From positions 930,001 to 994,000 of the forward strand of contig CAWGGG010000004.1 in NCBI GenBank assembly GCA_963822145.1: a stretch of DNA of 64,000 bases, read 5' to 3'. The notes under the pieces are model-generated. The model made no database searches. It was given only the letters and a program-made list of their open reading frames with translations, and had not been told where the DNA came from. The translations under genes were made by a program, and so were the position numbers. Source of the DNA: UBA5072 sp963822145 (GTDB lineage Bacteria > Bacteroidota > Bacteroidia > Bacteroidales > UBA10428). The first letter of the stretch is position 1, and each line of letters starts with the position of its first letter. This document shows, piece by piece, positions 1 to 7,978 of this stretch.

Positions 1-597
1 CCCATTTATGCCCTTATGGGTACCCGGTTGAACGACAGGCAGTTCATCTTTCCAAAGAATAACCTGATCGTGGAGGATGCTGTCACCTATTACTACCTTG
101 ATGCTATCGCCAGGCTTTGCGGAATTGAGGGTCTGGTTCATTTAATACCGGCATCGGGACCTGAAAGTGTTCCTGTGATGGCCAATATCCTGTTTGGCTG
201 GAAAATTGAATTCGGACTGCTGACCCTGGATAACCCGGCCAGCCGGCAGGTGACGGAAATCCTCAGCAATACCACATTCTTCAGGAGTAATGATGCTTCC
301 GGACGTAAGATAAGAAGTTTTCAAGGGTTTCCAGGAATTGAGGACCTGTTCTCCACGATCGACTTCAAACGTTTCATATTGCAGCAGCGCATCGGCATAA
401 CGGTGAGAAATTCAGAATTCATAGAATTCAACAAACTCTCCCGACTCATTCTGGCTACCGGCTTCTGTTCTAAAATTGAAAAGGAAAGCACTGTTTATGA
501 AGATTTTGACGAAGAGACCCGACGGAATTTTGATAAGATGTTTTCCCTGATCAGGGACATGATGGAACCGGAACCCGCACTGCAAAAGACATCCTGA
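1..597 (+). CDS. C-terminal part of an OLD-family/AAA ATPase with TOPRIM-like domain (truncated by window edge)
   Basis: The frame is open from the first base, so only the last ~198 residues of a longer protein are visible; the ATG at 16 is probably internal. The segment LIVED followed by a Tyr-rich helix and, about 50 residues later, LLTLDN resembles the Glu and Asp motifs of the TOPRIM nuclease domain that ends OLD-type (overcoming lysogenization defect) ATPases. PASGPESVPVMANIL fits the loop between them. OLD nucleases couple an ABC-type ATPase to DNA cleavage and act in phage defence or DNA repair. The ATPase half lies upstream and cannot be seen. The second acidic motif reads DN rather than DxD, so activity is uncertain. 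No partner gene such as a UvrD-like gajB follows; the next 160 bases hold only a possible micro-ORF. Confidence 0.6.
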   Translation, partial: PIYALMGTRLNDRQFIFPKNNLIVEDAVTYYYLDAIARLCGIEGLVHLIPASGPESVPVMANILFGWKIEFGLLTLDNPASRQVTEILSNTTFFRSNDASGRKIRSFQGFPGIEDLFSTIDFKRFILQQRIGITVRNSEFIEFNKLSRLILATGFCSKIEKESTVYEDFDEETRRNFDKMFSLIRDMMEPEPALQKTS

Positions 598-656
598 TTT
601 CCACATATCGGTCTTCACCTTAAACATAGATTATTAGATACTTATAATCTATTGGA

Positions 657-688
657 TTGTAACTGCTTGTGTTTTGCAAATAATTTTG
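657..688 (+). promoter_or_regulatory. Candidate Bacteroidota-type promoter
   Basis: TTG at 657-659, a 21-base spacer and TAATTTTG at 681-688 match the phylum's -33/-7 consensus (TTTG, about 20 bases, TAnnTTTG). A second TAnnTTTG copy, TATATTTG, lies at 721-728 without a good -33 element. Either would transcribe the micro-ORF at 767-859. Confidence 0.35.
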
Positions 689-766
689 ACGAACATGCAA
701 CTTTCTTTGACGAAAATACGTATATTTGTGACGAATGTAAGCTGAACCGGAAATTTATAACACGTC

Positions 767-859
767 ATGGGTACTTTAATTCTTGTTCTCGTTCCTACCA
801 TTTCCCTCTTCGTTCTGGGTTATCTTGTTGTGACCGCCCCGGAATACCGTGAACTTTAG
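767..859 (+). CDS. Possible 30-residue single-helix membrane peptide
   Basis: An ATG at 767 opens a 30-codon frame ending with TAG at 857-859. The product begins MGTLILVLVPTISLF and ends YREL: one hydrophobic helix of about 22 residues followed by a short charged C-terminus, the architecture of tiny membrane subunits. Two promoter-like boxes lie upstream, but there is no Shine-Dalgarno sequence. Its stop overlaps by four bases the end of the permease gene read in the opposite direction. I do not recognise a family. It could equally be a chance frame in the leader between two genes. Confidence 0.3.
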   Translation: MGTLILVLVPTISLFVLGYLVVTAPEYREL

Positions 860-2586
860 TGTTTATTTTCATTCAGCCGGCTGTTCTTCCTGCTGAAAGT
901 AAAATACACGATTAATCCAACCCCCAACCATATCAGAAACCGCATCCAATTGGTGTGGCCGAGCTTGGTCATCAGGAACAGGCAGCTCAGCAATCCCAGC
1001 ACTGGAATCAGGGACAATTCTTTTTTATAGCTCAACCAGGCAATTACCAGACTGACCAGGATAAAGATCAGCATCGGCAGCTTCTCAAAAAATCCTCCGA
1101 TAAGTGTCTTGTTTTCAGGAAAAGTGAAGAATTCCTGCCAATAATCATGATTGAATTGCACATTTATGAAAATTACTGCCAGTATCAGGACAGGCACCAG
1201 GAATTTGCCGTTCACATAAGGCACCACGAACCGGCTGTTAGGCTTGGAAGGGTTGTTCTGAAGAACCAGGATACCGCCACAAACCACCACAAAAGCAAAT
1301 AATGTGCCAATGCTGGTCAGATCAGTCACTTCCGTCAGGTTCATGAACAGGGCCGGCAGGGCCACTACAATACCGGTTACTATGGTGGCAAAGGACGGGG
1401 TTTTGTAGCGTGGATGAATCCTGGAAAAAGCTTTCGGGAGCAGGCCGTCGCGACTCATGCTCATCCAGATCCTGGGCTGGCCAAGCTGAAAAATCAATAA
1501 TACACCGGCCATGGCAATCAGAGCAGTGAATGCAATGATACCGCTGATCCAATCGAGCCCTGCTTCCTTGAAAACAAAGGCGAGCGGATCACCCACGGCC
1601 AGTTGGCGGTAATTGACCATTCCCGTCAACACCAGGGCTATCAGCACGTAAAGAACAGTACAAATGGTCAGGGCGTAAAAAATGGCGCGGGGAAGATCGC
1701 GCGAGGGATTTTTGCATTCTTCAGCAGTAGTGGAAATGGCATCAAAACCTATGAAGGCAAAAAAAACGGCTGACACCCCTTTCAGTACGCCGGCAATGCC
1801 TTCCGGAGCGAAAGGGCTCCAGTTCTCCGGATGCACATAAAATGATCCGGCAACAATCACCCCAAAGATCACCAGTAGTTTGATGGCTACCATGATGTTG
1901 TTCACTGTGCGGGATTCGCGTATGCCGATGAAAACGATATAGGTGATTATTGCAACGATCAGGAGGGCAGGGAGATCGGCGATCACCCGGATATTTCCCA
2001 GGACAGGTGCGCTTATCCAGGCCTCATTGGCCTGAATAACATTGCGTGAGAGGATGGAAATATCGCCCCCTCCGGCCAGGGTCTCGGTGATGGTCCTGTG
2101 GGCATTCAGGGCGCTGAAGTAATCCATGGTGAGAAATTCCGGTATTTTCAAGCCAAGGCCCCGGATGAATTCGGTAAAGTAATCCGACCAGGATATGGCC
2201 ACGGCAATATTTCCTATGGCGTATTCGAGCAGCAGGTCCCAGCCGATAATCCAGGCTATCAGTTCACCCAGTGAGTAATAGGCATATGTGTAAGCGCTGC
2301 CGGCCACCGGTACCATAGAGGCAAATTCGGCATAACACAGCGCGGAGAAGCCGCAGGCAACAGCTGTAAAAATGAAAAGCATGCTGATGGCGGGGCCACC
2401 GCTGGCGGCTGCATTGCCTATGGTGGAAAAGATACCTGCACCTACCACGGCAGCGATCCCGAAGGCTGTAAGATCCCTGACGGTGAGTGACCGTTTTAAT
2501 GTCATTCCGGATGCCCCATTTTCAGTAGTTTCCCTGAGTATGCTGGTCAGGGATTTTCTTCGCCAAAGGGATCTCCGCTCCATCAT
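856..2586 (-). CDS. APC-superfamily amino acid permease (cationic amino acid transporter-like)
   Basis: Integral inner-membrane transporter of the amino acid-polyamine-organocation superfamily, expected to import or exchange amino acids. The N-terminal DLTAFGIAAVVGAGIF is the glycine-rich first helix that binds the substrate carboxylate. CYAEFASMVPVAGSAYTYAY and WIIGWDLLLEYAIG are the conserved helix 2-3 region. Roughly 13-14 hydrophobic segments follow, ending FLIWLGVGLIVYF as in the CAT subgroup. I chose the start at 2586 (MMERRSLW), which gives 576 residues and places the first helix where relatives have it. ATGs at 2607 and 2610 are alternatives. The longest frame to 2817 would run into the divergent gene at 2675 and is unlikely. 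It is a paralogue of the permease at 20412-21854. Substrate cannot be read from the sequence. Confidence 0.88.
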   Translation of the reverse strand: MMERRSLWRRKSLTSILRETTENGASGMTLKRSLTVRDLTAFGIAAVVGAGIFSTIGNAAASGGPAISMLFIFTAVACGFSALCYAEFASMVPVAGSAYTYAYYSLGELIAWIIGWDLLLEYAIGNIAVAISWSDYFTEFIRGLGLKIPEFLTMDYFSALNAHRTITETLAGGGDISILSRNVIQANEAWISAPVLGNIRVIADLPALLIVAIITYIVFIGIRESRTVNNIMVAIKLLVIFGVIVAGSFYVHPENWSPFAPEGIAGVLKGVSAVFFAFIGFDAISTTAEECKNPSRDLPRAIFYALTICTVLYVLIALVLTGMVNYRQLAVGDPLAFVFKEAGLDWISGIIAFTALIAMAGVLLIFQLGQPRIWMSMSRDGLLPKAFSRIHPRYKTPSFATIVTGIVVALPALFMNLTEVTDLTSIGTLFAFVVVCGGILVLQNNPSKPNSRFVVPYVNGKFLVPVLILAVIFINVQFNHDYWQEFFTFPENKTLIGGFFEKLPMLIFILVSLVIAWLSYKKELSLIPVLGLLSCLFLMTKLGHTNWMRFLIWLGVGLIVYFTFSRKNSRLNENKH

Positions 2587-2674
2587 GAATTTTTTGTAAA
2601 TTGCCATCATTAAAGATAATATAAAAGATAGTTCAGGCAACAGGAAGCCGGCATCATTAATAAACAAGCCAACC

Positions 2675-4618
2675 ATGAAGTTCACAGGAATGATCGGGGT
2701 TTTACTTTTACCCTTAGTGCTTTCCGCACAGGGTTTTGCACCGGGGTGGACGGGTTCCGTCATCATTCCTGATGCCCAGTTTCTGAATACCGCCAGGTGG
2801 AACCTGAACCAATCCAACGCGGGATTGGGTGATTCCTGCTATGTGACCTCGGATACCGCCCTGTATTTGCATTGGAAATTCGGAGCCGGAGCGCGTGCAA
2901 AATTCACCCAGTGCTACCAGAGGCTGTCGTCGCCCGTTGACCTATCGGGTAAGGAGGTTATTGGTATCGACATACGGGGCGAACAGGGCAAAAGCTGGAT
3001 CCGGAATGTGGAGTTTAAATTCGAATCCGGCGGTGCCCAGGCGGCCTACACCTGGGAAAATCTGGCCCATCTCAACCGCTGGGCTGAGAAACTGGTCATC
3101 CTGAAAAACCAGTTTTCCAACAGCCAGACGTTTCCCTGGGACAATATCACCATTATATCCTTTGCCGTTACCATGAATGCCGCTGATGCCACAGATGTGC
3201 AGGAAGATTCTGGCACGGTCTCCTTGTATAACCTGGTTGCGGAATCAGCCGGCGGATTGACCCGTGCCGATACCTGGGAACCGCTCACCGGTTTTGATGA
3301 AGCAGAACTTGAGCGCATACGCGTGGAGGCCGCTACGGCGCTTAAAAACAGGCAAAACGGCAATGGTTTGTTAACAACTTGGTTGCAGGACGGGTCATCC
3401 TGGTTATACGGGCAGGGACTTGCCCTGAGGGTGCTTACAGAAGAAGGCGTATGGAACGGAACGGTTGCCGGCAATGATTTTGCAGCAGCCGCTGCTGATC
3501 TTGCGCACTTCCTGTCAACTCACCAGTCGGGCGAGGGCTACTGGCCCAGGGCCTGGAATGCGGCTTCGGGGAACATCATGGTGAATCTTGAGGGTGATAA
3601 TACGGTGTGGATGGGCGACTTCCCATGGATTCCGGGAAGCCTGGCTTTCTATTACCGTAAATCCGGTGACGCCAGCGTACTTCCTTCGATCCTGAAAGCC
3701 AGATCCTTTCTCAGCCAGCTGATAGACCCCAATGGAAAGGTGAATACGCTGAACATTGTGACCCGACAACATTCAGAGGTTTCCAATTACGAAGGATATG
3801 CAGCAGTGCTTTATTGTTTGCTTGAACTGGGCGACACCATAAAAGCCAAACAAGTCATGGACCATGTAATGCTGACCGGCTGGAATGAGGAACTTCGTTA
3901 CTGGAAAGAAGGTCCGGGTTCCTACAGACCGGTTTTACTGGTAAATGTGTGGCTGGCTGCCATTGCCCGGGAACTGGGCTATGCCTCTGAAGCGCTGGAG
4001 GCTCTCTCGCTGGCCGGAAGGCTGCTTTATACGCATGGCCCCGGCAAGCCTTATGGTTTTGATGGGGTGGGACCTCTTGCCACCTGGTACGAAGGCACCC
4101 TTTCTTACATTGCCGCTGCCGGTCCCGGCAGCAATGCCCTTTTTGCGGGTATCAGGGGACATATCAACCCTGATGGCACCATACCTGCCTATAACGATAA
4201 CCTGGGGGCCATGGCAGGCATCTGGGCGGTTGACTGGTCCAGTCTTGATGCCACCTCATGGCTGTACTTTGCAGCAGCGCAGCAAACACCTTTCGGGTAT
4301 ACCGGTGCGGATCCCGATCTGTTTTCAGGACTCTCCGGAATCGAAACCGGCGAAACCGGATCTGACGTTATTATTTATGGAAACCGGGTATATATAATTG
4401 ATAATCCATTCGTTAACCTTGAGAGATACCAATTGTCACTGTACACCATGCAAGGCATGCTGGTAGGTAGAGCAACTTATCCAGCTGATCAGCAGGAAGT
4501 TGAACTTTCATCGCTGTCGGGTGGGGGACTGCAGGCGGGGAGTATGTACCTCCTGGTAATGACCCGGGGCAACCGTTCCCTAGCGAAAAAGATAGTATTT
4601 ACGGGCTCCGCTAATTAG
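2675..4618 (+). CDS. Secreted alpha/alpha-barrel-like protein with type IX secretion C-terminal domain
   Basis: A signal peptide (MKFTGMIGVLLLPLVLSAQG) begins this 647-residue protein. Residues about 25-195 look like an all-beta, carbohydrate-binding-like module (alternating strands, aromatic pairs, DLSGKEVIGIDIRG). Residues about 205-550 contain repeated helical pairs with motifs such as SSWLYGQGLALRVL, GYWPRAWNAASG and DFPWIPGSLAFYYR, suggesting a six-hairpin toroid as in some glycosidases and lyases. The last ~80 residues (YQLSLYTMQGMLVGRA, then LQAGSMYLLVMTRG and KKIVFTG) match the beta-rich sorting domain that sends proteins through the type IX system to the cell surface. The gene diverges from the permease at 856-2586 across about 90 bases and overlaps the next gene's end by 8 bases. 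A role in glycan binding or cleavage is inference; no catalytic residues could be assigned. Confidence 0.7.
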   Translation: MKFTGMIGVLLLPLVLSAQGFAPGWTGSVIIPDAQFLNTARWNLNQSNAGLGDSCYVTSDTALYLHWKFGAGARAKFTQCYQRLSSPVDLSGKEVIGIDIRGEQGKSWIRNVEFKFESGGAQAAYTWENLAHLNRWAEKLVILKNQFSNSQTFPWDNITIISFAVTMNAADATDVQEDSGTVSLYNLVAESAGGLTRADTWEPLTGFDEAELERIRVEAATALKNRQNGNGLLTTWLQDGSSWLYGQGLALRVLTEEGVWNGTVAGNDFAAAAADLAHFLSTHQSGEGYWPRAWNAASGNIMVNLEGDNTVWMGDFPWIPGSLAFYYRKSGDASVLPSILKARSFLSQLIDPNGKVNTLNIVTRQHSEVSNYEGYAAVLYCLLELGDTIKAKQVMDHVMLTGWNEELRYWKEGPGSYRPVLLVNVWLAAIARELGYASEALEALSLAGRLLYTHGPGKPYGFDGVGPLATWYEGTLSYIAAAGPGSNALFAGIRGHINPDGTIPAYNDNLGAMAGIWAVDWSSLDATSWLYFAAAQQTPFGYTGADPDLFSGLSGIETGETGSDVIIYGNRVYIIDNPFVNLERYQLSLYTMQGMLVGRATYPADQQEVELSSLSGGGLQAGSMYLLVMTRGNRSLAKKIVFTGSAN

Positions 4619-5333
4619 CAAAGACTTTTTTCAACAATTCCGTTGTACGGGCTACGGGATCTTTCCTGATCTTCAGTTCTTCTTTGGCAATCATGATAAA
4701 AAGCCCTGTAATGGCCTGATCAGTGACGTAGGCGGCCAGGTCAGGGTTCATTTTCTGGACCATGGGAATCTTGTTGTAGGTATTGATCAGATCGGTCCAG
4801 TATTTGGTAGCATTCACCTTATCAAGGGAGGTTTTTATGACCGGTTTGAATTTCGAAGTAAGTTCTACGGAGGTTGTTTTCCGGAGGTACTGGGTAGCTG
4901 CATTATCAGCACCTTTAACGATGCCAATGGCATCGCTGATGCTCATCCCGCCAATGGCTGAAACAAAGATCGGTTTGGCCTCTTTTGCTGCATCTTCCGC
5001 TGCGCGGTTAATCGAAAGAATCGCTTTGTCGATCTCGCTGCCCAGTCCAACTGCCCTGAGCCTGGATTCTACCATATTGGCATCGGGTGGGAAGGGTATT
5101 TTAATTTCGGGATTGCCAAAATATCCATCCACTGCTGAAAGTAAAGTAACACCTTCATTGGTGCCCTGAATCAGGGCTTCCTTGATGCCGTCGCCAGCTT
5201 CTTTTTCGGTTAGGCTCGTTGCAGTGCCGGTATTTAGTGTTTTGGAAATCTTTTTTAGGAATTGTGCGTTTGACCCAATGGGAATTACGCACATGAGCAA
5301 AGCTGCCGAAAGAAACTTTAAGGTATTTTTCAT
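4611..5333 (-). CDS. DUF4197 periplasmic protein
   Basis: A 240-residue exported protein with an N-terminal signal peptide ending in SNAQ. The body matches the DUF4197 family: KEALIQGTNEGVTLLS, the motif GYFGNPEIKIPFPP, then MSISDAIGIVKG and a helical C-terminus ending in ELLKKVF. The family is widespread in Bacteroidota and Proteobacteria and has no known function. Its members are helical and probably periplasmic. The length is normal and the start is fixed by the signal peptide. It is transcribed toward the T9SS gene and the two ends overlap by 8 bases, so transcription from either side may affect the other. Confidence 0.85.
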   Translation of the reverse strand: MKNTLKFLSAALLMCVIPIGSNAQFLKKISKTLNTGTATSLTEKEAGDGIKEALIQGTNEGVTLLSAVDGYFGNPEIKIPFPPDANMVESRLRAVGLGSEIDKAILSINRAAEDAAKEAKPIFVSAIGGMSISDAIGIVKGADNAATQYLRKTTSVELTSKFKPVIKTSLDKVNATKYWTDLINTYNKIPMVQKMNPDLAAYVTDQAITGLFIMIAKEELKIRKDPVARTTELLKKVFAN

Positions 5334-5371
5334 ATCCTGACGTATATTTACACTAGCCTATCTCAAAATGT

Positions 5372-6673
5372 ATGCCAACCATCAGCGGTGACTCCGGCAG
5401 GAGTTATGCCTGGCTGCCACTTGACAACGCAGCTAAAATATATCCTGCGGTGCGGTCGAAGCAACACACAACTGTATTCAGGATATCTGTAATCCTGCAT
5501 GAGCCAGTGAATATTAGCAGCCTGCTGCATGCGCTGTATGTCATTGAATCGAGGTTTCCTTATTTTAAGGTTAGTTTACGGAAAGGATTTTTCTGGTATT
5601 ATCTGGAATATGTCGATCGGCATCTGCATCCCCTGCCTGATGATCGCGGTCTATGCCGCGCTTTTAGCACCCGCGCTAACGAAGATGCCTTGTTGTTCAG
5701 GATCGTAGTGGTTAAAAACCGCATTAGTGCCGAGTTCTCCCATATTCTTACCGATGGAACCGGTGCAGTGGTATTTTTAACCAGCTTGTTGCAGGTATAT
5801 CTCAGAGAGCGAGGCGTTAAGGTTGCAGACAATCCTTTCTTCAACCTTGACGCCACCATGTCAGATCAGGAATTTGAAGATGCCTATAATCATTATTTTC
5901 AATACGGTATCCCGCCCGTTTTACAATATACAAAAGCCTTTCATCTGCCTTATAAACTTAAGGGGAAACCTCGGTTCCAAATGCTGGTAGCCATACTATC
6001 CCTGAATGAGATCAAATCAAAAGCCCGGGAAAAAGGAGTAACCATTACGGATTATCTGGTAGCTGTGTATTTGCTGGTTCTGCAGGATATATATCATGAA
6101 ATGCCAAAGTACAGTCGTTATAGACGGAAAAAAATCCTGCGTGTGCAGGTTCCGGTTAATCTGCGTAGAATTTATCCCACGAAGTCCTTAAGAAATTTTT
6201 CACTTTTCGTACTTCCTGAAATAGATCTCCGGTTGGGACGATATACCTTTGATGAGATCATTAAAATTGTATACCATAAAATGCGGCTGGAAACAGACGA
6301 AAAAATTATCAATAAGATTATTTCCCGTAATGTAGGGAGCGAAAGGAACATGATTGTGCGCAGCATTCCTTTGCTGTTGAAAAACCTGATACTTTACTTC
6401 AAGTATTATTCCCAGGGTGCCAATCAGTATAGTGGTGTGGTCACCAACCTTGGGAAGGTCGAACTTCCCGCAGAAGTGCTGCAGAAGATCGCTCATTTTG
6501 TTTTTATACCGCCGCCACCGAACAGGAAATTGAAAGTGAACTGCGGGGTTATTGGATTTAAGGAAGAACTGGTCATTAGCTTTGGAAACATAACAAATTC
6601 CAACGAATTGGAAAAGAAATATTTCCGGTTTCTGGTCAGCCAGGGAATACAGGTAAAGTTAACCACTTACTAA
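5372..6673 (+). CDS. Alcohol acetyltransferase/condensation-domain-like acyltransferase
   Basis: A 433-residue soluble protein of the CoA-dependent acyltransferase (condensation domain) superfamily. The catalytic signature HxxxDG is visible as HILTDGTGA, with H124 as general base and D128-G129. The N-terminal half carries SSLLHALYVIESRFPYFKVSL, the usual start of the first lobe. The later VPVNLRRIYPTKSLRNFS corresponds to the second-lobe strand and loop that cross over to the first. Such enzymes transfer an acyl group from acyl-CoA to an alcohol or amine; the substrates here are unknown. The next gene follows after 10 bases and encodes a zinc-ribbon membrane protein. The pairing suggests one operon and perhaps a membrane-linked lipid or polyketide-like acylation. 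Confidence 0.72.
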   Translation: MPTISGDSGRSYAWLPLDNAAKIYPAVRSKQHTTVFRISVILHEPVNISSLLHALYVIESRFPYFKVSLRKGFFWYYLEYVDRHLHPLPDDRGLCRAFSTRANEDALLFRIVVVKNRISAEFSHILTDGTGAVVFLTSLLQVYLRERGVKVADNPFFNLDATMSDQEFEDAYNHYFQYGIPPVLQYTKAFHLPYKLKGKPRFQMLVAILSLNEIKSKAREKGVTITDYLVAVYLLVLQDIYHEMPKYSRYRRKKILRVQVPVNLRRIYPTKSLRNFSLFVLPEIDLRLGRYTFDEIIKIVYHKMRLETDEKIINKIISRNVGSERNMIVRSIPLLLKNLILYFKYYSQGANQYSGVVTNLGKVELPAEVLQKIAHFVFIPPPPNRKLKVNCGVIGFKEELVISFGNITNSNELEKKYFRFLVSQGIQVKLTTY

Positions 6674-6683
6674 GAAAAAACGT

Positions 6684-7409
6684 ATGAAAATTTGTCCCCA
6701 ATGCGGCGTTGAACTGGAAGAACAGTTTCAAATTTGCCCATTATGCAGGCACCCCGTTCATAAAGGCTGGACTGACCCAAAGGAAAGCAGCCATGCAGCT
6801 GATGAACAACAATATGATAAATTCCTGGCCGATTATGTTAAGCTCACGAGGGATCAGAAAAGAAAACTATTCTGGGAGTTATCAGGTATTATTTTATTAT
6901 CCTGTGTCCTGATAACCCTGATCATCGATTTGGTCACATCCGGAAGCATTACATGGTCGAGATACTCCATTACCGTTTGCCTGGTACTTTTTGCCAATTT
7001 CACACTGCTTTCTTTCTGGCGTCATAAATTAGTGCTGATGCTTGGTGGAAGCTTTGTTTCCACTTCATTATTGCTGGTTTTACTGGATATCTACAATAAA
7101 AGTATCGGATGGGGCACAAAACTGGGCATACCCTTACTTCTATCCCTTTACCTGATGATTTTTGTTTTTGCCTGGTTGATACGGATGACTAAACAACATG
7201 GCTTCAATGTTTTGGGTTGCTTCTTCATCGCAGCAGGTGTTTTGTGTGTTTGTACAGAAGGAATCCTGTCGGTTTACTTTACGGATCATCTCACTTTCAG
7301 ATGGAGCCTGATTGTTTTTGCCTGCATGGTCCCTGTCGCCGCCATCCTGTTCTTTATTCATTACCGGTTAAACCGGGGCACGGACCTGAGAAGGTTCTTT
7401 CATATTTAA
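6684..7409 (+). CDS. Zinc-ribbon membrane protein (DUF6320-like)
   Basis: The 241-residue protein begins with a zinc ribbon (MKICPQCGVELEE, then FQICPLC: CxxC at residues 4-7 and about 18-21), followed by a charged linker and six hydrophobic helices between residues about 70 and 230. The layout fits the DUF6320 group, which I recall sitting beside alcohol acetyltransferase-like genes. It starts 10 bases after the acyltransferase and is probably translated from the same transcript. Function is unknown: it could anchor or regulate the acyltransferase at the membrane. There is no sign of truncation. Confidence 0.62.
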   Translation: MKICPQCGVELEEQFQICPLCRHPVHKGWTDPKESSHAADEQQYDKFLADYVKLTRDQKRKLFWELSGIILLSCVLITLIIDLVTSGSITWSRYSITVCLVLFANFTLLSFWRHKLVLMLGGSFVSTSLLLVLLDIYNKSIGWGTKLGIPLLLSLYLMIFVFAWLIRMTKQHGFNVLGCFFIAAGVLCVCTEGILSVYFTDHLTFRWSLIVFACMVPVAAILFFIHYRLNRGTDLRRFFHI

Positions 7410-7483
7410 AACGAAATCCCCGGTTAATAAAAAAGGAAGGACAATCTCATGGGAAGAAAAATATTAAAATCGAAGATATGCAC

Positions 7484-7513
7484 TTTGTAAATTATTAATT
7501 TAAACTACCTTTG
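7484..7513 (+). promoter_or_regulatory. Promoter of the cold shock gene
   Basis: TTTG at 7484-7487, an 18-base spacer and TACCTTTG at 7506-7513 match the Bacteroidota -33/-7 elements. Predicted transcription start is near 7520, giving a short AT-rich leader before the ATG at 7539. Confidence 0.7.
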
Positions 7514-7538
7514 CCGCATAATTTTTTTAAAACATATT

Positions 7539-7730
7539 ATGAAAGAAGGAAAAGTAAAATTTTTTAATGAATCAAAAGGTTTTGGTTTTATTAAAGACAA
7601 TGCCAGTAATGAAGAATTCTTTGTGCATGTAAGTGGTTTGATTGATCGTATCAATGAAGACGATGAAGTAACATTTGAGGTTCAGCAGGGTCGTAAAGGC
7701 CTGAACGCCGTGAATGTGAAATTAGTATAA
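7539..7730 (+). CDS. cspA: Cold shock domain protein
   Basis: A 63-residue single cold-shock domain. RNP1 is visible as KGFGFIKD (residues 11-18) and RNP2 as EEFFVHVSG (about 25-33), with Glu in place of the usual first residue. The protein binds single-stranded RNA or DNA and melts secondary structure, acting as an RNA chaperone in the cytoplasm. The gene stands alone, with its own promoter at 7484-7513 and a strong terminator at 7762-7785, so it is monocistronic. Length is normal (60-70 residues). Which paralogue it is cannot be decided, so the symbol is generic. Confidence 0.95.
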   Translation: MKEGKVKFFNESKGFGFIKDNASNEEFFVHVSGLIDRINEDDEVTFEVQQGRKGLNAVNVKLV

Positions 7731-7761
7731 TGTTCAAACAATATACTTAGTGAGATTACAA

Positions 7762-7785
7762 CCCCGCCGATGGCGGGGTTTTTTG
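7762..7785 (+). terminator. Rho-independent terminator of the cold shock gene
   Basis: CCCCGCC at 7762-7768 pairs with GGCGGGG at 7772-7778 around a three-base loop and is followed by six T's and G. It lies 31 bases after the stop codon. Confidence 0.93.
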
Positions 7786-7890
7786 TTTTAGAATGATTAT
7801 GAGGCATTTATTTTCGTGGACAAAACAATATACCTGGAAATCAAATCAGGAGCTCTGGGTTGATGTTTTTGGGCAAAAAGAGGTAAGGAA

Positions 7891-7925
7891 GGGACAAGGG
7901 ACAGGGGACAGGGGACGAAGGACAT
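7891..7925. repeat. Five 7-bp repeats, GGGACAR-type
   Basis: Five head-to-tail heptamers: GGGACAA, GGGACAG, GGGACAG, GGGACGA, AGGACAT. The tract lies between the cold-shock terminator and ppk2, 53 bases before the ppk2 start. It is not coding. It resembles in period the repeats at 25129-25200 and 54131-54157. Confidence 0.85.
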
Positions 7926-7978
7926 AGGATTAACAGAATATTTGCTAACTTTCATTTTTTTGCCAAATACCTCACCTC

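Noticed and set aside
652..852. 66-codon frame beginning with TTG
   Set aside because: Unusual start, no ribosome-binding site, cysteine-rich random-looking composition; the micro-ORF at 767 in another frame is a better candidate.
767..859. KdpF identity for the micro-ORF
   Set aside because: Length and single helix fit, but there are no kdpABC genes nearby and no KdpF signature.
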